64,000 bases of DNA from contig CM043949.1 of assembly GCA_014529385.2 (NCBI GenBank), forward strand, positions 143,041,858 to 143,105,857, given 5' to 3'. Positions within the stretch are counted from its first letter, which is position 1; every line of letters starts with the position of its first letter. The position numbers were made by a program, and so were the translations under genes. Shown here piece after piece: positions 10,510-19,791 of this stretch. Under the pieces are notes generated by a model that did not search any database, was not told the origin of the DNA, and worked only from the letters and a program-made list of their open reading frames with translations. Source of the stretch: Adiantum capillus-veneris (Eukaryota; Streptophyta; Polypodiopsida; Polypodiales; Pteridaceae).

Positions 10510-11060
10510 GTAAGGAAGTCACATTCCATGTCCCTTCCTTGGCATGACACAGTTTCCGAAAGATCACATGATAGTATGAGCACCAAGCATGGGCATTTCC
10601 ATTGTGATTTGCCACAGTTGATTGATTTCGATCAAACAGAAAAGATTTGACCTCATTGTTTGCATGTGTTTGATGAACGGGTTGTCACTCCGTATCTATG
10701 TTCATCTACATTGCATACACAGTCTTTAGAGAAGACAAGATTTTTTTCCTTCACATTACATGGACTGGATATGTTTATGGTTTTGTGTTGGAGATGGTTT
10801 CAGGAATTTTCAGCCATGGAGATTTCTTGAAGACGAAAGAAGCAGGACTCTAGACGAAGTTGAAGCAAGAAAGGAGATTCAGAAGACTTTGTGTCGCTTT
10901 TGGCGCGGCCCAAAGAAGCAAGCATTGCAGACCTTTATGAACTTCAAGTACCGCACGACCCACATAGCAGAGTGGGCCGGCGAAGAGTCCCTTCCAGGAT
11001 TCCGGATGCTGTTGGCGATCTTCCTCAACGCCATACAGTTCGGTACCAGTACCTCACTTT
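10510..11060 (+). other. Element C 3' internal spacer
   Basis: Contains an open frame at 10760-11062 (100 codons) with no recognisable motif. It leads directly into the polypurine tract. Confidence 0.5.
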
Positions 11061-11073
11061 GAAAAGGAGGGGA
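11061..11073 (+). other. Polypurine tract of element C
   Basis: The all-purine run GAAAAGGAGGGGA lies immediately before the 3' LTR terminus TGTCACG at 11074. This is the expected plus-strand priming site. Confidence 0.9.
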
Positions 11074-12303
11074 TGTCACGTGACACATCCCAACCCTATG
11101 CTCCATGGACAAGCTACACCACAACAGGGTTGAGTCAGTCCGTCAGCCTAGATTTAGCAGTGATCTGGCACTTTTGTGAGTCTATTCGTAGACCGTGCAT
11201 GCCCAGTCACTTAGCATAGATGCATAACTTCCGCTTGCACACAGCATGATCATCGGAATTCCCATCAGAATCCATTAGCATTAGTTAGGGGAATTTTCCA
11301 GTACATTTAGCCTATTTTCCTATTTATTGGTATTTTCACTTATTATTTTTAAGTGACTTTCCAACAAAAGTAGGTAGGGCAATTTTGCTAAGTTAATATA
11401 TAAGCAAACCCAAGTTAGCACTTTCTGGCAGAAGAGGCAGCAGAAGCTTTCCGCTCAACAGGCAACTTCTCAGCAGTAACACCCCCCCCCCCCCCCCCCC
11501 CCCCTCAGCATTAGACCATCCTCCACTCCCCTTGGCGTTTTCCTCACCATAGCCTCGCCTACCAAATCCATTCACTGGCGTTTGCACCCATCTGCAAGAG
11601 CCCAAGGCCTTAGCGTTTTTGGTCACTAGCAGAGCATAAGGCCCAGCGTTTTTGGACTCAGACATTTCAGCATATCAGCGTTTTGTTCAGCATTGTAACC
11701 CTTGCCAGTTCAGCGTTTTTCCCAGCCAAGGCTTGATCGCCATTCAGCCTTGCATCTAGCGTCACCAGATCAGCTTTAACACAGCAGATCCATGCGTTTT
11801 GCTAGCGTTTTTCAGCATTCGGAAGACACAGCAGTTTCAGCATTTTTGGCAGCATAGGGTCAGCGATTTCAGCATTCATCCAGTAGCAGATACCTCCCAG
11901 ATTAGTAGCAAAAGAACCCCCAGTCTAGCCCAAGAAAACGCAGCAAGAAACAGTCATTTTCAGCCACCAAGAAGACCACAGATTTTAGCCTAAGTCGCCG
12001 TCGTCATCGGCATAGTCCCATTGCATACGCATTGTACACCTTTGTGCAATCAAAGTAGACCATTCTCGCCGACGAGAGTGGGGCCTTCGGAGGAGGGTTT
12101 TACAACCTCTCGGGTGTCGTATCTCTTCTCTCTCCTTCTCTTAGTCTCATTCACTTGCACGCACAATCCACTCACTTGTTCGTGATCATAGCACTCTCCA
12201 TAAGACGGAAGACTCTCTTCTTCCCTAAGAACTAAAAGGAACCTTGAGCAATAAAGATCACTAATCTTGAGAGAATACAACATTCATTCCGCTGCACCTT
12301 ACA
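11074..12303 (+). repeat. 3' LTR of element C
   Basis: The 1230-bp copy of the LTR at 6504-7704 starts TGTCACGTGACACATCC and ends GCTGCACCTTACA. Its C-run is 23 bases (11482-11504) against 11 in the 5' LTR. Otherwise the copies are closely similar, with scattered substitutions and small indels. Confidence 0.95.
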
Positions 12304-13290
12304 CTGATGATATTGTGTTGATCTCTGACTCACTAGAGGGTATGCAGCGACAATTGGATGCATTACACAGTTTTGCAAAGGATAGTGGATTGTCTGTAAA
12401 CCTTGGTAAAACCAAGGTTATGGTGTTTAACACCACACCACTGTGGATCAAGAGATCAGCACCGACTTTCGCATATGGTCAGAAGATTGTAGAGTATACA
12501 GATGCATACACTTACCTTGGGGTTGTCTTCACTCGGCCGAGGTTTTCTTTGGGGAGAGTAACAGAGACTAGACTGACTAGAGCTTATGCGGCCTTGGGAG
12601 GCTTGGAGAGAATGTGTTCGCAGGTTCAGTTCCAGGAATCTCGGACAAAGTTATGGCTCTTTAATACTTTAGTAGCCTCAGCTATGTTGTATGCAGTGCA
12701 GATATGGGGACCTTCTGTAGGCCAAGATGGCTGGAGACGTATGGAGAGGCCCTTGGTATCTATGATCTCTCGATTGATCAGAGCCAAGGCCTCCGTACCC
12801 CACGCTATCATTCGAGCAGAGCTAGCTGCCCCTTCTTTGGAGATTGAGGCGCTTATCAGATCAGTCTCCTTTGTGCACAGCTTGTGGGATACTACTAGAG
12901 ATAGATATGCTAGACTGGCCCTTGAGTCTTCCAGACAGCTAGCTCTTCAAGGGGAAACTTCATGCTGGTATGCACAGATGACATCATGGTTTTAGATGCA
13001 TGGCTTCACCATGGACAGGCTGCCTCCTTTCCAGTACTCTCTTCAGACACCCTCGATGTCTCTTACACGGGTGGAGATTACTAGACTCATTCGTCAGGAC
13101 CTGATCCAGTTGGATACTAGGAGGACATGAATACAGCCGCCGCAGGAGTTGGGCACGAAGATGGCTTTCTATAGAGATCATCTTCTCCACCTCACAGGAG
13201 ATGGGTTTGTGATTCGACCCAGCTACATGGATACACATACGTCTCATGGTTTGCAATGTGCCATTGGTCAGATACACACAACCTCACAGC
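12304..13290 (+). pseudogene. LINE-D reverse transcriptase, 3' part
   Basis: The reading resumes inside the YADD motif (DDIVLISDSLEGMQRQLDAL) and continues with SGLSVNLGKTKVMVF and YTYLGVVF. A thumb/connection-like region follows (ALGGLERMCSQVQ, NTLVASAMLYAVQIWGPSV) to a stop at 12993-12995. A further stretch to about 13290 can be read past stops (TRVEITRLIRQDL, MAFYRDHLLHL). This is the distal part of the same ORF as 5131-6503, separated by element C. I see no poly-A or other LINE tail; it runs into the minus-strand element E near 13290-13340. Confidence 0.85.
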
Positions 13291-13292
13291 AG

Positions 13293-14093
13293 CTACATGG
13301 CGTAGCTTAGAGGACTCCGTGAAGCCCTCATCTCCGAACGCTCTTCAGCTGGACGACCTCTTCCATGCGGCATAGGATTTCCTATGGCCTCTTCTTTTTT
13401 ATGGTTCAAAGGTTGCACCATCACTTTTTTCAAAAGGTGAAGAATTTGAAGAAGGTGGAGAAGAGGGTGACCTCTTTCTCGCCTTTTTCTTGTCTTGATC
13501 TTCGTCGTCTTCACCATCACTTTCATAAGAGGAAGAGGATGAAGAAGATGGAGAAGAGGGTGTCCTCTTTCTCGCCTTTTTCTTTTCTTGCTTTTTATCA
13601 TCCCTCTTTGAATTATGGTGTGGAGAAGGGTGCGATGGTCTTCTCTGCTTTGGTGGTGATGGAGAGCGTTTAGCCCGTCGTCTTCGTGGAGCCATCTTTG
13701 CCGAGGTGGCGGGAGACTCACTTCTTTCTCGTTCCTTCGGTGGAGGCTCTTGAGTTCTCCGTTGGGAAGGAGATGCATCATCAAGAAGTAAATTCTTGAG
13801 CCCTTCGTATGGATTCTCTTCTTCTTCCCGAATCGGAGAGAGACCTCTTTTGGAAGTCTCACAAGGAGGCTTCCTAGGTGTTCTCTCATCATGGTGGTGA
13901 GCTTGGAGAATCCCATGAGCATGGAGCTGCCGTTGCACTTCACTTTGGAGAGATGGATTGCCCATGGCTTGTTGAAGCCTAGAAACAAGATAGTTAACAA
14001 GCATCGGAGCATCATTAGTAGCTTGCTCATTAGCAAAATCAAAGTTATCAACATTAATTTCACTCTCTTTACTATTGTCAGCCATTCTAACAA
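13293..14093 (-). CDS. Element E gag-like ORF, Ser/Arg- and Lys-rich
   Basis: A minus-strand reading frame from 14085 (MADNSKESEINVDNF) opens with a short predicted helical part (NYLVSRLQQAMGNPSLQSEV). It continues into strongly basic, serine-rich repeats (KKARKRTPSSP, repeated as KKARKRSPSSP, with SSSSSS and acidic SDGEDDED). Two frames overlap (13399-14085 and 13293-14093), so one frame change is possible. It lies downstream of an iMet primer-binding site and LTR (20064-21654) once element A is removed, so I read it as the first part of a gag ORF, truncated by LINE-D. No capsid or zinc-knuckle domain is visible. Confidence 0.5.
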   Translation of the reverse strand: MLEWLTIVKRVKLMLITLILLMSKLLMMLRCLLTILFLGFNKPWAIHLSKVKCNGSSMLMGFSKLTTMMREHLGSLLVRLPKEVSLRFGKKKRIHTKGSRIYFLMMHLLPNGELKSLHRRNEKEVSLPPPRQRWLHEDDGLNALHHHQSREDHRTLLHTIIQRGMIKSKKRKRRERGHPLLHLLHPLPLMKVMVKTTKIKTRKRRERGHPLLHLLQILHLLKKVMVQPLNHKKEEAIGNPMPHGRGRPAEERSEMRASRSPLSYAM

Positions 14094-14202
14094 CTTTTAG
14101 GTGTACTTTGGCACTTCAAGCCCTAGTTGCTACTCCTCTTTACCCCTTTAGAAAAAGCACTCAAGCTACTGTACCCGTGGCTCGAATACCATTAATTGCA
14201 AG

Positions 14203-14769
14203 TGTAGCGCGGATAATGTGTCGTGCTCTCTATAGTGTGGGTGCCCCTCAGTGCAATGTGCATGACAATCTCACTCAAACAAATGGAAACTCTCTCAAAC
14301 AGAATGAAACACAGAAATAATGGAAAACAACAGAGACACAACAGTGGACCAGAACATGTGGACTCGACTAGCTCAAAGAACCATGTACAGACTCTGGCAT
14401 GGCAGCACACTCAGCTCCAGCCCAGGACTCACAGGTACAAATGGGGGTGTCGAGGCTCAGATGTGCAGGGATGGTGAAGCGGTGCTCTGTGTAAGACTCT
14501 CTCTAGACGACTACGTACAAGATCAAAGGTGAAGAAGATGATAACATCACCAACCGCTACTACTCATATGTACCACCATAAAGAGCCACCAACGGCTCAT
14601 AATGTCAGCCATGTGGTGACCTGGCCATGAGGTCCACTAGACCACCGTCGGTAGGTACCCTGCCACGTGTCACTCCCTAGACCAGAGGGTCCGTCCATTG
14701 TGAACCAGACCCAGTGTAGCCAACTGTCCAACGGTCTGCCCTGTGAAGTGACACTGTAGCCCTGCTACA
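14203..14769 (-). repeat. 3' LTR of element A
   Basis: This 567-bp LTR has TG...CA ends and closely matches 19219-19786. About 50 bp of DNA upstream of the LTR start (the CTCACCGAGAC...GCGGGCAACC block) is shared with the DNA before the LTR at 60101. Confidence 0.95.
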
Positions 14770-14896
14770 GGTTGCCCGCCACAAGACCGCTCACTGTCTC
14801 GGTGAGAGGAAATACTGAAAAAACTGTGAAAGAAAACCATTAGGTACTGCATATGTACATCCTTCTTGAAGCAGGTTCTAGGCCCAAAAATGGAGT

Positions 14897-15435
14897 TTAA
14901 ACACACTGCACTGCTTGCAAATTTTTAATCCTTTGGAGAAGCGGGACGCAGTATGATTTCATAATCCAAGAATCCCAATTGGCAAAACATAATAAAGCTC
15001 CAGAGCAGGAAGTAAGTGACCGGTAGCTCTTCAACCAATCACAACCAATCGATATCAAATGTGTAGCTTTGACAAATGAAGTGTGCCTTAAGCATTGTCC
15101 TAAGTCAACTTCAAGTTTTGTTTGCCACTCAGACTTTTCAGGCTTCTTCTTTTGTTGCTTCACCCGTGAGTACGCAAAGACTCCAGCCAAAGCAATACCA
15201 GTGCCAATGCCATTGATGGGGAAACAGGGTTCTTGAAGAAAAGAACAGAGGTAACAATGACCACCAGTCGCTTCACGCAATTGCCTACTAATTGAGTTTG
15301 AGGTGAAACCCTCTGCAAAATTATGTATGAGACCCGTTGATATGCATAAAAATAGATGGCAGCAAGTAGAGCACAAACTGCCAAAACTTTTACATCTAGT
15401 CCCGCTGACTGAAGATATGTAGGTGTGAATTTCAC
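14897..15435 (-). pseudogene. Captured C-terminus of a plastid triose-phosphate/PEP translocator
   Basis: Read on the minus strand, frame 15435-15160 gives [16 protein letters not shown], then [20 protein letters not shown] and PVSP. The next frame (15376-14897) continues with [20 protein letters not shown], then KKKPEK. These are the last transmembrane segments and the basic tail of the plastid inner-envelope phosphate-antiporter family (TPT/PPT type), about 75-90 residues of a roughly 400-residue protein. A one-base frame change lies at PVSP/INGIG, and a CTTCAG acceptor-like site precedes the homologous block. The fragment has the same orientation as element A and lies wholly inside its LTRs. 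It is not a functional transporter. Confidence 0.88.
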
Positions 15436-15534
15436 TCCTATCTACCTACCTACAGGTGCTCTCTCAATGCAGGGAATGAACACAAAATACACTGCTTCTA
15501 GGCTGCTTGTTTGGGCTGTGCATTATTTTGGAGA

Positions 15535-15975
15535 GAGTATCCCATTAGGGAGAGGGGATAGGTAGGGGCGAGAGGGAAAGGGGGTGGGTAGGGGCGAGGG
15601 GGGGCTGGGTAGGGGGGAGAGGGAGTGAGGGGGTGGGTAGGGGCGAGGAAGGGCTGGGTAGGGAGGGGTGGGTAGGGGCGAGGGTAGGGAGGGGTGGGTA
15701 GGGGCGAGAGAGATTGAGGGGGTGGGTAGGGGCGAGGGTGAGCTGGGGTGGGTAGGGGTGAGGGTGAGTGGGGGAGTGGTTAGGGGCGAGAGGGGGTGGG
15801 TAGGGGGAGGACGAGGGGATGAGGGGTAGGGGCGAGGGGGAGGGACTTAGGGTGAGGGCGAGGGTAGTGAGGGGGACTAGGCGAGGGGGAGGGGGAGAGG
15901 GGGGAGGGAGGGTGAGGGACTAGGGCGAGGGGGAGGGTAAGGCGAGGGGTAGTGAGGGGAAGAGGGGGACAGGGT
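15535..15975 (-). repeat. G/C-rich minisatellite in element A
   Basis: About 440 bp of degenerate units, with plus-strand core GGGTAGGGGCGAGGG. Spacing is irregular at about 15-35 bp. The plus strand is almost free of C apart from the GCGAG motif. The same core recurs at 39105-39425 in element B. The G-runs could form G-quadruplexes on the plus strand. The distal end of the protease ORF reads into it as a Pro/Leu/Ser-rich tail. Confidence 0.93.
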
Positions 15976-17485
15976 AGATAGGTGCAAATAATGAGCACGC
16001 AGCTACCATGAGCAATACAGCGATCATGATCTTAGAGTTCATCTTGCAGGACGGGCTCTGTGAAGGGAGTTTGCTATACACAAAGGAGAGCTTTGTTCTG
16101 GTCGGAGAAGCAGACACCAAAGGTGTTTGTAGAGGAGATTTCTTATTGCTTCTATACTTCTTCATAGGCTCAGGTGGCTCATTTGGTGTAGTTACTGTGG
16201 CACCATTTGAAGAGGGTGTATCTTCATGCAAAGAGTGAATAGAGACTCCATAACAAGGCATAGATTTGGTAGCCTCTAACCACTCCAACAGATCTTCATC
16301 TGACCCTTTAGGTGTAGTAGGCTGTTCTTGTTCAGGTTTGGTTTCCATTGACAAAGAAACTTGCTGCACCACGGGATCCATACCACCTTCTAAGAGAATG
16401 GGTTGCATCGAGGAGCCAGAAGTATGTATCCACATAGCGTCGTTTCCCCAATCATGAAGTGCTTTAGTGTGTCGCAGCCATGGTCTTCCAATGAGCAAAG
16501 GAAATCTGCCCTCAACCTGGGGAAGACGAACCACAACAAAATCCAAGCTAAAAGTAAAGTCTTGTACCTGCAGAGGCACATTGTCCACTATGCCCACTGG
16601 GTAGATTGTCCGCTGGTCGGCCAATGTAACTGTGAAGGGAGCAGGGCGAGTAGGTTGTAGACCTAGAGCTAACATAGTGAACTCGGGCATCAGGTTGATG
16701 CCAGATCCACCATCCACTATCACTCCTAAGAATTGTCGACCCAAAATGGACACTGTTAGGCCAGGGCTTCTATAATTAGTGAGTGGAGCAGAAGGATTGG
16801 ATATCATATAGGACTCTGACGGTCGCACTGGGAGGTGCCCGCCACTAGGACCTGCTCCAGGGTAAAGTGATTGAATAACTGCAAGGATGTCACTTTTGAA
16901 ACTTGCATCTAGCCGCAACATGTCATAGAGGGACACTTGTTGGAAAGTGTTCTTCAAGACTAACTCTGCTGTATGCTTCGCTTTTTCTACCTGTTGTTGT
17001 TCCTCTGGTACTTTGATCTTTTGTAAGTCAACAACTGCTTCTAAGAAAGCCCCATCAATATCGGAGAGCATAGTAAAAGATCCTTTCTTAGCACTAGGGG
17101 ATGGCATGTAAGCTGCTGGAGGAGGTGTAGGCATTGGGGAAGAAAGGGCTGTACCTGTTGGAAGATTGAGGCCAAGGGCTGCCCTCTGAGCTCGTGTGAG
17201 GACACCAACTGGCTCCTCTACCAGCTGCAACTTGTCTTGAGAGGCAATCATATGGGCAGAAAGGGGTGGCTTGGGGTTGGTACTAACTGCTATCAAATTG
17301 ATCTTGGGAAAGGTGAATTCAGGTTGGCTCTGACTTGGGCTCGCAGAGGTAGAGGCGCGTTGTTTTGGACAATCCTTAGTGTAGTGATCCTGAGCCTCAG
17401 GGCAAAGTTGGCACAGAGAAGAGCCTTTTGGCATAGGGCATTTGCTCTGATAATGCCCATACTCTCCGCATCTGTAGCAGAGCAT
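15920..17485 (-). CDS. Element A distal gag zinc knuckles and aspartic protease, with foreign C-terminal tail
   Basis: The 521-codon frame starts with two zinc knuckles, CYRCGEYGHYQSKC and CQLCPEAQDHYTKDC (residues about 3-41). A linker (GVLTRAQRAALGLNLP) leads to a retropepsin-like domain with the active-site block GVIVDGGSGINLMPEF (about residue 260) and the C-terminal LLIGRPWL (about 345). After a spacer (KKSPLQTPLVS) the frame runs into MNSKIMIAVLLMVAACSLFA. That stretch looks like a secretory signal peptide and does not belong to gag-pol. The frame ends in proline-rich minisatellite translation. RT never follows. The frame itself is intact. Confidence 0.85.
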   Translation of the reverse strand: MLCYRCGEYGHYQSKCPMPKGSSLCQLCPEAQDHYTKDCPKQRASTSASPSQSQPEFTFPKINLIAVSTNPKPPLSAHMIASQDKLQLVEEPVGVLTRAQRAALGLNLPTGTALSSPMPTPPPAAYMPSPSAKKGSFTMLSDIDGAFLEAVVDLQKIKVPEEQQQVEKAKHTAELVLKNTFQQVSLYDMLRLDASFKSDILAVIQSLYPGAGPSGGHLPVRPSESYMISNPSAPLTNYRSPGLTVSILGRQFLGVIVDGGSGINLMPEFTMLALGLQPTRPAPFTVTLADQRTIYPVGIVDNVPLQVQDFTFSLDFVVVRLPQVEGRFPLLIGRPWLRHTKALHDWGNDAMWIHTSGSSMQPILLEGGMDPVVQQVSLSMETKPEQEQPTTPKGSDEDLLEWLEATKSMPCYGVSIHSLHEDTPSSNGATVTTPNEPPEPMKKYRSNKKSPLQTPLVSASPTRTKLSFVYSKLPSQSPSCKMNSKIMIAVLLMVAACSLFAPIYPVPLFPSLPLALPSPSP

Positions 17486-17520
17486 GGGCCGATTGGAAGG
17501 ACGAAACGGGGACGAGGTGG

Positions 17521-18858
17521 TTACTGCATGGAGTGGGAGGCTGAAGTGTAGAAGCTCTGAGGGGTTGAGGTGGCATTAGCATTATAAAAACTTTGAGTCG
17601 GGAAAGTACTTGACATACCTTGGACAGCAGGGGTATTGAGCAAAGGTGGCATGTAGTTGGGATGGCCGTAGTGGGAAACCATGTTGGATGATGGTGCTAA
17701 CCCTTGTTGGAGAGAAGGACCAAGACTTTGTTGTATTTTGTGCAATCCCTTTAGGTAGTAACAATCCTTGTCCTCATGTCCAGATTTTTCACAGAAGTGG
17801 CAGTAAACCCGAAGGGGGCATTCCTGTGGAGGGTGCCCTGGAGAGCGGCATGAGCTACACCAAACCGTAGCCTTAGTCTCTTGCTGACACTTGAGCTCTT
17901 CTAGCTCGCGCTTAATCTGTTCCAATGCCTCATGATTTGGAGGCTTCTCTTGTCTAAGAGAGAAGGACCTCTCCTCTTGAAGAGCTCGCTGTAACTTTAG
18001 GGCTTCCAGTTCCCTGCGCAAGGAAGTCAAAGGATCAACAGGACTACCTTCTGAGAACACAGAGGGAGTATCTATGTGAGGAGAGTTGTTGAACAGCTTC
18101 CTAGCCCCCTCTATTCTAGTAGCAGTTGCGATGAATTCCTCCAGAGTGGCGTCAGGTCGGAGACTCTCCCGGAGTTTTTGCTGAGAGGTTTTTGGAAGTG
18201 CCTTCTCCACCCACTTCTTAACCATGAATTCATCGAGTTGCTGGGGAAGCTTGGCAACCAGAGACTTGGTTTTGGTCATAAGCTCCGCAAAAGTCTTCTC
18301 TGGCTGGAGCACCATGTTGGCCAACTCATCCAACACTTTCTCTTAGTAGTCGCCTGGCCTGAAAGCTGCACAGAATTGTTGTCTTAAGTCTACCCAAGTT
18401 GCAAAATGATTCTCTGCAAACTGGCTGTACCATTTGTTTGTTAAGCCGTCCAAGGTGGATGGAAAAAGTACCAGATAAGCATCTTCCCTGTTAAGACCAC
18501 GTCCTCTACAGAGAGATACAAATCTTCTTGCATGGTCGTCAGCATCTTCTGAAGAAAGCCCTTTTAAGGTAGGGAACTTGATGTTTACCTTGGCCAAAAC
18601 ACTAGCTAGTGGCTCCATGATTCCTTGCTGAGCCTGTTGCTCTATAGCTTGCTGTATCAGAATAGGAGAGAGCTTTACTAGAGAAGGTGATCGGGAAGAT
18701 GGGGAACCTGATGAAGGAATGGGTGATGTGATATGTGGAGGTATAGGTGATGAGGTTGAAGGATTTCTACAAGGTGTCAAAGGTCGTCTTCTGTGATAGT
18801 ACTTCAGAGGGCTCAGTAGTGAGCTTTGACGCTCGACCGACCTCCTTGTATGTGTCAT
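17521..18858 (-). pseudogene. Element A gag, split by one stop
   Basis: The start MTHTRRSVERQSSLL (18858) is conserved with element B. The capsid region (AKVNIKFPTLKGLSSEDADD, RFVSLCRGRGLNREDAYLVL, NKWYSQFAENHFATW) runs to a TAA at about 18341-18343. Element B has CAA at this position. It then continues in the next frame segment (LDELANMVLQPEKTFAELM, FMVKKWVEKALPKTSQQKL) to two CX2CX4HX4C knuckles, CSSCRSPGHPPQEC and CHFCEKSGHEDKDC. A further stop near 17521 separates it from the zinc-knuckle/protease ORF. Gag would package element RNA. This copy needs at least two read-throughs. Confidence 0.88.
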
Positions 18859-18889
18859 GCAGTGACCACCAGTCCAACCATGCTTGGGG

Positions 18890-19120
18890 CAAGAAAACTT
18901 GTGACAGGTCTAGACTCCACTAGACCAGACCAGGTAAGTGACTAGACCCGGCTGGACCAGGGACGAGGAGGACTAGACCAGGGTCGAGGAGGTCTAGACC
19001 AGGGACGAGGACAAGTTGGACCAGGGCGAGAGAGGACTAGACCAGTTGGACCAGGCGAGAGGGGACTAGACTAGTTGGACTAGGCGAGAGGAGAACAGTG
19101 TAAGGCAAGGTTGGCGAAGG
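18890..19120 (-). repeat. Degenerate tandem repeat in the element A leader
   Basis: Between the primer-binding site and the gag start, short units built around CTAGACCAGG and GGCGAGAGG recur about ten times on the plus strand. The equivalent leader of element B (about 30690-30860) has the same units in its own orientation (GGTCTAGTCC, CTCGTCCTGG). Conservation of repeat character in two copies suggests a structural or packaging role, which is inference. Confidence 0.8.
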
Positions 19121-19186
19121 TAGGCGAAGCTAGATAAACCTAACTAGCTTCAAGATTTGCACCTCGCAGAGTGAGATTTCAGTTGA

Positions 19187-19205
19187 GGTCCCACCGTGAT
19201 CGCCA
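19187..19205 (-). other. Candidate primer-binding site of element A
   Basis: On the minus strand, 13 bases after the 5' LTR end, lies TGGCGATCACGGTGGGACC. It begins with the TGG required to pair with a tRNA CCA end, and the identical sequence follows the element B LTR at 30580. I cannot name the tRNA. Confidence 0.65.
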
Positions 19206-19218
19206 AAATGAGAGCACC

Positions 19219-19786
19219 TGTAGCGCGGATAATGTGTCGTGCTCTCTACAGTGTGGGTGCCCCTCAGTGCAATGTGCGTGACAATCTCACTCAAACAAAT
19301 GGAAGCTCTCTCAAACAGAATGAAACACAGAAATAATGGAAAACAACAGAGACACAACAGTGGACCAGAACTTGTGGACTCAACTAGCTCAAAGAACCAT
19401 GTACAGACTCTGACATGGCAGCACACTCAGCTCCAGCCCAGGACTCACAGGTACAAATGGGGGTGTCGAGGCTCAGATGTGCAAGGATGGTGAAGCGGTG
19501 CTCTGTGTAAGACTCTCTCTAGACGACTACGTACAAGATCAAAGGTGAAGAAGATGATAACATCACCAACCGCTACTACTCATATGTACCACCATAAAGA
19601 GCCACCAACGGCTCATAATGTCAGCCATGTGGTGACCTGGCCACGAGGTCCACTAGACCATCGTCGGTAGGTACCTGCCACGTGTCACTCCCTATCGTCC
19701 AGAGGGTCCGTCCATTGTGAACCAGACCCAGTGTAGCCAACTGTCCAACTGTCTGCCCTGTGAAGTGACACTGTAGCCCTGCTACA
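19219..19786 (-). repeat. 5' LTR of element A
   Basis: A 568-bp LTR, direct repeat of 14203-14769, with TG...CA termini. The adjacent GCAAG at 19787-19791 is the target duplication. Confidence 0.95.
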
Positions 19787-19791
19787 GCAAG

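Larger units (their letters stand above)
6504..12303 (+). mobile_element. Element C: complete gag-protease LTR retrotransposon inside LINE-D
   Basis: Two long direct LTRs (6504-7704 and 11074-12303) begin TGTCAC and end CCTTACA. They are flanked by the 5-bp target duplication CTGAT (6499-6503 and 12304-12308). A primer-binding site follows the 5' LTR and a polypurine tract precedes the 3' LTR. The internal region encodes gag and a protease-like domain, but I find no RT, RNase H or integrase. The 5.8-kb element is therefore probably non-autonomous and was mobilised in trans. It interrupts the YADD motif of LINE-D. Confidence 0.95.
14203..19786 (-). mobile_element. Element A: complete Ty3-type element with captured host DNA
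   Basis: Direct LTRs (19219-19786 as 5', 14203-14769 as 3') start TGTAGC and end GCTACA on the minus strand. They are flanked by the target duplication GCAAG (14198-14202 and 19787-19791). In order the internal region holds a primer-binding site, a repetitive leader, gag with four zinc knuckles, and protease. A G-rich minisatellite and the C-terminal part of a plastid phosphate translocator come next, and then the 3' LTR. There is no RT, RNase H or integrase. The 5.6-kb element is non-autonomous and sits in the leader of element E. Confidence 0.95.

Noticed and set aside
13399-13673. Plus-strand ORF 13365-13673 opposite the element E gag
   Set aside because: It is the antisense shadow of the Ser/Arg-rich coding strand.
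15780-15998. Proline-rich ORF on the minus strand
   Set aside because: Translation of the G/C-rich minisatellite in one of several open frames; a lack of stops is expected from its composition.
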